DNA of 64,000 bases from Crossaster papposus (lineage: Eukaryota > Echinodermata > Asteroidea > Velatida > Solasteridae): the NCBI GenBank assembly GCA_037893245.1, contig JBAIAA010000604.1, forward strand, positions 1,364,001-1,428,000, read 5' to 3'. This document shows positions 56,485 through 64,000 of this stretch, piece by piece. The translations under genes and the position numbers were made by a program. The notes under the pieces are model-generated. The model had not been told where the DNA came from and did no database searches. It saw only the letters and a list, made by a program, of their open reading frames with translations. The stretch's first letter is position 1; every line of letters starts with the position of its first letter.

Positions 56485-56557
56485 ATGGCGACGTATGGCG
56501 GCGCTGGCAGCAAGTTTCTGTTCAGACTTTGCATGAATTTTACTCAGACTCAGCAGA
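56485..56557 (+). CDS. MRPS5: MRPS5 exon 1
   Basis: ATG at 56485 through CAGCAGA, then donor GTAAGTATCC; 24 codons plus one base. Chosen over the ATG at 56463 because only this frame joins exon 60395 in phase. Confidence 0.8.
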
Positions 56558-59500
56558 GTAAGTATCCTTGTGGCACAATGTTTAACTTTCTATAAATCTT
56601 GGGATAAGAATCTTTTCTAAATCTTCATTGGATGATGAGGTAATCGTGGCTGTGTAGATAGAGTCAGAGACATATCGCGAACAGCAAAATATCACAAGAG
56701 GGCGCTGCTGCCCAAAGCATTTTAGGTAAAATCACGGGGCAAAGACGTGGTCGCCGGCCAGCTGGCCACAGCGCTATGCCTTATTTTCTACCCATGATGC
56801 ATTTCGGTTTGGATTACCGATAAACCTTATGTGGGCGATTTAAAAATTGTCACTTCGACAACTAGCCAACTCGACACCCACCAACTCAAAACCTCCGAAA
56901 ACGGGCTTATTGAGGGCGCCCTCAATTGTCACGCGATTTGTTTTGAATTCAGTCTTGACGCAAAGCTCGAAAAGACCCGTGAAATTTCGAGGACATTGCA
57001 AGCATAGCTCAAATAAGGCCATTTAAAATTAATAAATAGGTTTACATCACTAAGATTTCAAAAAATTGGTGTGGAGGGGAATTTATATTTTGTATTTTAT
57101 ATTTAACCCTGAGAATGACTGAAACCGCAAAGCGCTTTTCCCGCCAAAATACATCGTCAATCACTCGGACAGTTAATAAGTTATACATGTGAATATTAAA
57201 TTGAAATAAATTGGAATTGAATTGTATACGTAGCGATCATTCATGGTTTATTAAATAGTATCAATACAGTGTGGCTTGAACACATTGGAATGATAGTCAT
57301 AGTGGAAGGAATAGGGACTACATCTAACATCGTTAGCCACCTGTCCAGCGTGCAGCGACTTGCCCTGTTGACTGACGATCTTTGCAGAGCGCGCTATTGC
57401 ATGCCGTCGGCCACGTGATGCGACTTTTTTGAAGGCGGGTTTTAAAGAAGCGATCACGTACGTCTCCCTACAAGCACTGCATGGCGCGCGCAGTTGTTAT
57501 CGACGATCCTAGACCATCAATTGCATGCACAGAAGTAGAAAAAAACAGTTTTAGAAAAAATATAAAATATAAAAAAATAAAGGGAAGGAGCAAAAAATCG
57601 GGACGGACGGTGATGTAAACCTATTTATTAATTTTAAATGGCCTTATTAAGGCAGCTTGATAAAACACACTCACAGCTTTATGATTGAAGTAATGAAATT
57701 TATGTTTTACCCGTGACATATTGTTTACGTTGCCGCACGATTTCGACAAGTCAAACAAAAATTGTTTAAATGACTGGCGTAGGTGATTCAACAACGATAT
57801 GGTGAAAGGACACAAATATATGCTAACAGTCGTCATAAACGCTGTTAAAAATTTTGTGCAGCTATGCCAAGTTTCGTGAATGGGTCCGTAAGCAAATGGC
57901 GCAGCTAGGCAACTTTTTTGTTGTTGCGAAAGCCTTGTGCAATTTTTGAAAATGACGCAAGATACGCACTTTTTGATGCATTCAGCTGTCAACACCGGTA
58001 CATACAAAACATGTAAACGACCACAGTACTGAGAGCTACTCTCATTGAACAAAGCCACAGATTGAATCTGCTGCATTGGGTGGCCAGAGACTCTGAAGCA
58101 GTTTGGTCTTGACATTTTTGACCTGATAGATTTTACTGCACAGTTGGACGGGGTTGTCACTTTGACAAATGGTGCATCGTGCTGCGTCAGCAGGGTTTCT
58201 CCAGCCAAAATACCCCAGTTAGTAGTAAGCAATATTTACATTTTGTGTTTTTAATATCGAGAGTGTCTTTTCTTTCGAAACTACTCTGCAGGGCTTTCAG
58301 TTCTGAGATGTCATCTTCATCCTACACTTCCAATGTCCTCAGTTGGTATCCACACCTGTGCTTGGTCATCACACACACTGCTACCAGTAGCTACGGTTAT
58401 TGTTGCACCCAGGAGGCACACTAGCTGGTTCAATACATGTAAGTAATAAGGGTGTGCATTGATGGGTAGTTTGGGAAACGGGTACCCGATTACAACAAAA
58501 AACCATGAGTACCCAGATATCCGTTATCCGTTAACCAGTTCGCGCTAGGATTATTTTGACATCACCAAGCCGAGGCGCGAGATTATTTGTAACGAGGTTC
58601 AGGTTGATGATAACAGAAAGCACACTCACGCATTCCCAGCCTTGCTCGCTGCTGACAGACATTCCCGGCCTTGCTCCTGACGTGTTTATGCATCATCCGT
58701 TTTGAATCTGGGAAAACAATTGCGTGTACACAAACACATGTACATGTATGTATGTCCTCCGGCGCGAACTGCATGGTTAACAAAATTTGAGTGGTTTTTC
58801 AGTCCCAGATTCATGTCTTTACAACATTTTTGCACTGATTGACTTTCATTGAGATGATATGAAGGAAAAAACTGTCGGGTTGCAACATTCTTTCCGAGTT
58901 TTTTTCAAAATTTTGCACATGAGACTTGAGAGTAAAGCCACTATGGGCCTTTTCGAAACCGTTGCTTCGTCTTTGGCTTTGGCTTCGCCTCCGAATTCCG
59001 AAATACTGAGAAGCAAATAGAAATAGAAGAAAATTGAAATAGTCTAACTTTTGGGTTCACATAAATCGAGTGAATGTTTCTGAAGTACAACAGGCGTCAG
59101 AATGTGGCTGGAGATCTTGCAGTTGGGAGTCAAAAATCGCCTTAAGCCAAAGACGAAGACGAAGCCAGGGATTCGAAAAGGCCCATAGTTTCATTTTGAA
59201 GACTCAAACTAGACTTGTGCATGTCCGTCTGTTTGACAAGACAGATCTATTCACTGGTCTGATACTGGTACACAGTGTACCACATACATAATTCTTTAGA
59301 CACGGTTGGCTGACTCAGCAAGGTATTTTGGACTGGTTGTTTCATGTGCCAGTCTAATTTCTTGTGTTGCATGTTTTTAATACCTTAACCCTAACCCCCT
59401 AGGCTCTCGCACTAGGAAGCATACCAAACTTAACAAACTTCAACAGCTCACACATGTTCAGTAATTTTTGGTACACTGTACTGAACCTAACAGTACTAAA

Positions 59501-62500
59501 CCTGCCAAACTCCAACAGTTGAAGTTTAATTGACTTGGAACAGTGATAACTGGCCAGTGGTATTATGTGTTTTAGTGGGGACACACATACAAGGTGTAAG
59601 TGTACATACACTTACAGTTGACCAGGAACTGTGCCGTGACAATGTGGGTCACTCACGTATAAATGCCTGTGCATTCTCAAAATTTCTAACATTTTGACAA
59701 GTCTCATGCCTTTCTGTCCTGAACCTCACAGAATTCAACAGGGTCTCCCTGGGCCTTTAGTACTGAGTCAAACAAAGTCTAACAACAAGTTGTTACGGTT
59801 TGGTACCAAACCTGCCAAAACCTAGCGAAAGCTGCAGTTGGAGTTTGGGGTAGTTAGGGTTAAACTAGGTACGGTACATGTACATGTAGGATACACTATT
59901 GGTGAAGCAATTGCTTGAATTATTAGGAATGGGTGGATATGGGAGGTTGTATTTTATAGTAAATATCATTTAACTGACCTGTCTCAGGCTGTCTGAAGTT
60001 TTACAATCATAGATGCTGCGAAAAGAAAGCAAGAAAAACGGCGTTCGTTTTCAATTTGCGTCAGGCAGTTGTTCTTTTTTTGTTTTTTTTGCGAAATTTA
60101 TTTAATTTCTTAATTTTTGTTTTTAATTCAATTTTTCGGAACAATTACAGGAAATTGTAGGATACACCATTGGTAATTGCTTGAATTGAGTATAGGAGTA
60201 GGACAAATGATTTGTCTTGGCTGTGTACAAGTATGTGGGAGATTGTTATGTCGGTCACTTCGACACCTACATGTAGCCATCTCGACACCGACCAAATGTC
60301 CCCATAACGTCATGTACTATAAGAATGTTTGTACCGGTGATATTTTGCGATATAAACAGTCTGGACACCGTGTTGTTTTTATTAAACCTTGCAGTAACGG
60401 CAGACCAACTATGGAAGGGCATGGTAGCAACCACAGGTAAAGCTCAGACCAAGGCTCGAGGAAAGCGACCAGCAAAGAGAATCAAGAAAGATCTCAATAG
60501 AGGACAGTTTATTGGAGAAGGTAAAAAATAATGCCATTTATAATGCATTTATAACATGACTTTTTTACAGACAAATTTAGAATTTAACCTTAAAGCCATG
60601 TTCGTGTACTGTACTTTAGGCAGGCAGACTGGTGCAAAATATGATAGAATTGTGCACTTGATGATAAAAGCATGAAATGTTGCATTCCATGAGAACAATA
60701 TTTGGCTATAGGGCCATCACAGATTCATTCTTTAACCCTAACCCCCTAGGCTCTCGCACTAGGAAGCATACCAAACCTAACAAACTTCAACAGCTCACAC
60801 CTGGTTCAGTAATTTTTGGTACACTGTACTGAACCTAACAGTACTAAACCTAACAGTACTAAACCTGCCAAACTCCAATAGTTGAAGTTTTTTTGACTTG
60901 GTACAGTGATAACTAGCCAGTGGTATTATGTGTTTTAGTGGGAACACACATACAAGGTGTAAGATACACTTACAGTTGACCAGGAACTGTGCCGTGACCA
61001 TGTGGGTCACTCACGTATAAATGCCTGTGCATTCTCAAAATTTCTAACATTTTGACAAGTCTCATGCCTTTCTGTCCTGAACCTCACAGAATTCAACAGG
61101 GTCTCCCTGGGCCTTTGGTACTGAGTCAAACAAAGTCTAACAACAAGTTGTTACGGTTTGGTACCAAACCTGCCAAAACCTAGCGAAAGCTGCAGTTGGA
61201 GTTTGATGGGTTTGGGGTAGTTAGGGTTAAACAAAATATTCATACATGTAGGTAGAATAACAAGTAATGGCAGCCCTAACTGCTTTTTCTAGAAAGTATC
61301 CTGAATCCGTTACAATCCACCAAGTTTGGTTTGCAAAAACTGCTGGTGTCCTGAGTCCATCAGACTCCACCAGTATGCATACTGGAGATATCCTGAGTCC
61401 ATCAATAATCCACCAGCAAAAGTTGATGGACTCTGGCGGATTCAGGATACCATGGTGGTATACAACAAATTGCAGTGTGTTTCTCCATAGAGTCCATCAC
61501 AGTCCATCACCTAAATTTCTGAATCCTGAATCCATCAAACTCCTGCAGTAACGCTAGGCTTAAAATCCTCAATCCATCACACTCCTCCAGTTTGTTCGAT
61601 ATGGAGATATCCTGAATCTGCTCAAATCCTCCAAAACAGGAAATGGATTTTGATGGACTCAGGGTGGATAGGGTTAAAAAGAAAAGAAAATTGCTCGCTA
61701 TTCTACCTATAATTTTCAAAGGACAAATCTATGATGGCCCTATAGCCAAATATTTTTTTCTAATGACATACTTTCTTGACTGTGTGCGAAATTGCATGCT
61801 CTTATCATTTTGATTAAACAATATTTACACCAATCTGCCTACTTGCAAGAAAGTCATGCATTACCATCGCTCCCTGACCTGTATAGTACACATGAAATGT
61901 ACATGTGTACGAGTTTGAACGTTGAGAAAATGCACTTTTTTAAGAACACAAAACATAGGGATCTACTGCGGGAAAAGGCAACACGAATTGCAGATCTCGT
62001 TACGCCCCGAAACCCCTTAAAATTTCATCTTTTGGTTTGTTGACTTATCTCATTTCAAACATCTAGTTGAAAGGAAACCAACGTAATGTCTTACTCTTAC
62101 CGTTCCCCAGAAGAAAAAAAAGAAACGCCGGTTGTTTACATCGGATGCATCGGATGCATACCTTTTTCCTGTCGTTTGTTATCATGTTCATACAATTTAC
62201 GATACAAGTTGTGTGTGTCACATGATTTACACATACAACCAATGCACAAATGTGGTTTCTTACACGTCCGCAAAAGGCAAACACTTTACGACTGGAATCA
62301 CAAGTTTTGGGGTCGCAAAAGTGCACCCCGAAACCTGTTCTACACAAGAATAACACAAAAACGCTTTTTAATGGATGGTTGTGTAAATGTTTATACTCTA
62401 CTTTTAAATGATCTTTCCGATTAACATCTTTTTGTTCAAAACGCGTCTTGTATAAAGCCAATTCGGCGCTTCCAGGACAGCTTCCAGGCAATAGCTTTCA

Positions 62501-62980
62501 GGACATAGCTTCCAGGACATAGCTTCCAGGACATAGCTTCCAGGACATAGCTTCCAGGACATAGCTTCCAGGACATAGCTTCCAGGACATAGCTTCCAGG
62601 ACATTATCAATGTCACTCCACATTCTCAGTGAACTTTCGAGGGACACTTCTGGACTCCTCCTATAACCTGGTGCATTTGGAAGGTTCTCAATGTTTGGAT
62701 GTTTACAATTGGTATTTATATTGCTTTGCGACGTTTTCCATTTTATTAACAGGAAAGGCCAACATAGCCTGGCCTGGCTTGAATGCGCCCATCCTAAAGG
62801 ACAGAACCGTCCAGACTATGTATGTCAAGGAGCCTGATCCAGAGAGAGAGGAAAAACTACTGCAGATCAGATCTCAATGGGACAAGAAGAAGAAATGGTT
62901 AATACCCCCTGAGCAGAGAGGCTGGACCTCCAAGAGCTGGGGAGGACGTCGGCTGGGCCCACCGGACCCCATCCCAGGAG
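56485..62980 (+). CDS. MRPS5: MRPS5 (mitochondrial ribosomal protein uS5m), 5' part, continues beyond window
   Basis: Component of the mitochondrial ribosome small subunit, at the mRNA entrance, homologous to bacterial S5. The recognised exons are 56485-56557, 60395-60520 and 62753-62980, with phase 1 junctions. The N-terminus [19 protein letters not shown] suits a mitochondrial targeting peptide. Exon at 60395 gives [15 protein letters not shown], then [20 protein letters not shown]; the 62753 exon gives [11 protein letters not shown], a charged [19 protein letters not shown] helix and [16 protein letters not shown]. All match the region before the S5 RNA-binding domain in human MRPS5. The S5 domain itself is not in the window. 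A further small exon at 58292-58345 is possible. Introns are rich in young repeats. Confidence 0.93.
57013..57651. mobile_element. MITE with 38-bp TIRs, AAGGCCATTTAAAATTAAT
   Basis: AAGGCCATTTAAAATTAATA at 57018 is mirrored by TATTAATTTTAAATGGCCTT at about 57625-57645; the identity extends inward through AATAGGTTTACATCAC. The interior is AT-rich. It lies in MRPS5 intron 1. The 203-codon minus-strand frame at 57621-58232 ends inside its right TIR. Confidence 0.85.
57655..59385. other. MRPS5 intron 1, middle part
   Basis: A 203-codon minus-strand frame (57621-58232) has no recognised domain and runs into a MITE end. Around 58940-59190 an inverted pair, CCTTTTCGAAACC facing TTCGAAAAGGCCCATAG with GGCTTCGTCTTCG-like inner parts, marks another small foldback. 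The candidate exon at 58292 is listed separately. Confidence 0.45.
58292..58345 (+). CDS. Possible additional MRPS5 exon
   Basis: It is bordered by TCGAAACTACTCTGCAG and GGTATCC, is 54 nt long, and keeps phase 1. Joined in, it would add 18 residues ([15 protein letters not shown] in the middle) at the place where human MRPS5 is longer. Evidence is only phase and splice-site fit. Confidence 0.3.
59386..59860. mobile_element. Element with TTAACCCTAACCCC ends, copy 1
   Basis: TTAACCCTAACCCCCTAGGC at the left and GGGGTAGTTAGGGTTAAAC at the right are inverted ends. The interior repeats CTGAACCTAACAG, AACTTCAACAG and CCTGCCAAA units. A second copy about 95 percent identical is at 60733-61232. Confidence 0.85.
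59886..60180 (+). mobile_element. GGTAGGATACACCAT family MITE pair, truncated
   Basis: TAGGATACACTATTGG starts a copy that fades in a T-rich region near 60080. After CGGAACAATTACAGGAAATT a second start, TAGGATACACCATTGGTAAT, appears at about 60158. They look like two overlapping insertions in MRPS5 intron 1. Confidence 0.7.
60395..60520 (+). CDS. MRPS5: MRPS5 exon with TADQLWKG
   Basis: Acceptor AAACCTTGCAG, donor GAAGGTAAAA. Strong match to the family block that precedes GRGKR...KDLNRGQ in vertebrates. Confidence 0.93.
60733..61232. mobile_element. Element with TTAACCCTAACCCC ends, copy 2
   Basis: Same orientation as copy 1, with an extra 15-bp unit (AACCTAACAGTACTA twice) and a short GATGGGTTTG insertion near the right end. 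The two copies bracket the 60395 exon. Confidence 0.85.
61270..61680. repeat. Self-similar block of TCCTGAATCCATCA units
   Basis: At least twelve degenerate units related to TCCTGAATCCATCAAACTCC (and its complement) fill the stretch. The right edge GGGTGGATAGGGTTAAAAAG resembles the ends of the neighbouring TTAACCC elements. Confidence 0.75.
61690..62460. other. MRPS5 intron, gene-free part
   Basis: Begins with a dispersed repeat shared with 45170-45310 (CTATTCTACCT then GATGGCCCTATA). Overlapping frames on both strands at 62063-62491 have no family match; a short inverted pair (TGCATCGGATGCA) is present. Confidence 0.4.
62468..62604 (+). repeat. 14-bp tandem repeat CTTCCAGGACATAG
   Basis: Six perfect units and a partial one run from 62509 to 62604; three worn units precede them. 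It has no spacers. It lies about 150 bp upstream of the MRPS5 exon at 62753. Confidence 0.97.
62753..62980 (+). CDS. MRPS5: MRPS5 exon with WPGLNAP and GPPDP
   Basis: Acceptor TTTTATTAACAG, donor GGAGGTAGGG. Split Gly codon at each side (phase 1). Confidence 0.93.
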
Positions 62981-62984
62981 GTAG

Positions 62985-64000
62985 GGTGTTGGGAGTTTTG
63001 GGGGCAACAGTTGAAATGAAATGGTCCAATATACACTAGGCCATACTTTTCAACTTTGTTATCGTGTTATTGTGAACACGAAGGCACTATGAACCATTTA
63101 GACATGTTCTTAGTTCCAAAAAGAGGCGTAACTTCAGTAAATAGGCCTAACAAAAGTTTAGAAAATACAGTTTTGAGAAAAGGGCACATATTGCCTACAA
63201 ACTCTGGTTATCTTAATTAATTTTTTTAACTGATTTATAACGTTTTTTATAAATTCACTGTAAATTTTCATCCAGCTCACAATCATGCCAGCAAAAAGTG
63301 ATGAATGTGGTGCGGTATGAAATGCCCTCCCAATGACTGGGTACAGTGTGCAGGATTCACTCACCCCAGGGTTTTTACCAAAAAACACACTTCCGAGCTG
63401 TAATGTGGAAGGGGGGGGGGGGAGTTTGTTTGTTTGTTTGTTTGCTTGTTTGGTTTATTTCCATCCGTACATTAAACTAACAACATAACAACAATTATAA
63501 TATGTTAACAAATAATGTACAAATGGGGGTAACATCCAGAGGAGGTATGACCCTCCTGTAGTGGAGTACCCAGACTGCTATTGGTTCATTGTATTAACTT
63601 TTCAAAATAATAATACAAGATAATATAATATCCCTTGGTCATCAATGAATAAAAAAATATATTGTTCTTTTTTAAAGATAAATGAGTTATTAATTGTAAC
63701 TCAAAGTAAGTCAAATGAGCTGTCATGGTTAGTCTAATAAGCAGGCTAAAGTAACTACTTGTACTATTAATAAGTGAATGCAGTTACAATCAGAGACCAT
63801 GAAGGAAAAAAGGATGCTGCAGTTGTCTCAAGCCATGTCACAAAAAATGGAAGGCTCATTTTCTTGGTTAAACTGGCGACTTGGAATTCAAACTGAATAG
63901 TAAAAACAAATGTTTTAAATCCCACCACTAGATCATTTGCAAAGTAAAATCAATTGTTTTTTTCTATAATTATTTTGGGAAAACAGAGACGTTTGAGGGT
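62985..64000. other. MRPS5 intron running to the window edge
   Basis: No further MRPS5 exon recognised. A G12 tract (about 63410-63421) and (GTTT)n lie before TTTATTTCCATCCGTACATT, which may be the tail of a LINE on the minus strand. Confidence 0.45.

Noticed and set aside
57621-58232. 203-codon open frame on the minus strand in MRPS5 intron 1
   Set aside because: It has no recognisable domain or codon pattern, its end is encoded inside a MITE terminal repeat, and the strand is antisense to MRPS5. A chance frame or an unknown element remnant is more likely than a gene.
59386-61232. Interstitial telomere repeats (TTAACCCTAACCCC and TTAGGGTTAAAC)
   Set aside because: The TTAGGG-like words occur once at each inverted end of a 480-bp element and are not arrayed, so they are TIRs rather than telomere relics.
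62404-62616. Repetitive peptide frame ([14 protein letters not shown] units)
   Set aside because: It is a translation of the 14-bp minisatellite inside an MRPS5 intron on the opposite strand.

Overview
This window is nuclear DNA of an animal. Genes are split by introns with GT..AG borders, introns run to several kb, and much of the sequence is decayed transposons, small inverted-repeat elements (MITEs) and long homopolymers. The gene set (invertebrate-type lysozyme, an M-type muscarinic-like receptor, COX16, MRPS5, an SDR of the HSD17B1/RDH8 group) together with the MITE style suggests a marine invertebrate deuterostome, most likely an echinoderm. That taxonomic call is inference from content, not from a search.

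Five genes were assembled by eye from exon, phase and splice-site agreement. (1) A single-coding-exon class A GPCR of muscarinic type lies at 13924-15342 (+). (2) A complete three-exon i-type lysozyme with signal peptide lies at 25677-32384 (-), 147 aa. (3) A complete five-exon short-chain dehydrogenase of the HSD17B1/RDH8 type lies at 36902-45511 (-), 294 aa. (4) A complete four-exon COX16 lies at 48757-56382 (-), 122 aa. (5) The 5' part of MRPS5 lies at 56485-62980 (+) and runs off the right edge. COX16 and MRPS5 are divergent, with start codons only about 100 bp apart. Both act in mitochondria (cytochrome c oxidase assembly and mitoribosomal small subunit), so they probably share a bidirectional promoter.

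The remaining sequence is mostly mobile DNA. LINE (CR1/L2-like) fragments lie at 426-1000, 5045-5670, 50470-50984, 51790-54945 and 55037-55630. A Penelope-like element fragment lies at 46500-47010, a P-element/THAP9-like transposase fossil at 34024-34740, a tRNA-type SINE at about 13440-13640, and several MITE families elsewhere. COX16 intron 1 holds a three-level nest: a LINE inside a terminal-inverted-repeat element inside an older LINE.

The most unusual signal is a class of non-autonomous elements, about seventeen in 64 kb. Each has terminal inverted repeats, several with a shared GTCACAMC core and a 3-bp TTA/TAA target duplication. Each has an interior made of degenerate repeats of a short motif private to that family. 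In three cases the insertion is proved inside the window: by an empty paralogous site, by a LINE reading frame restored when the insert is removed, or by exact target duplications.

Layout: 1-2300 nested elements and LINE remnant; 2300-13400 gene-poor with MITEs and a decayed LINE; 13.4-15.4 kb SINE and GPCR; 15.4-25.6 kb gene-free with foldback and self-similar elements; 25.7-32.4 kb lysozyme; 34-36.7 kb P-element fossil and two large palindromic units; 36.9-45.5 kb SDR; 46.5-47.0 kb Penelope-like fragment; 48.8-63 kb COX16/MRPS5.
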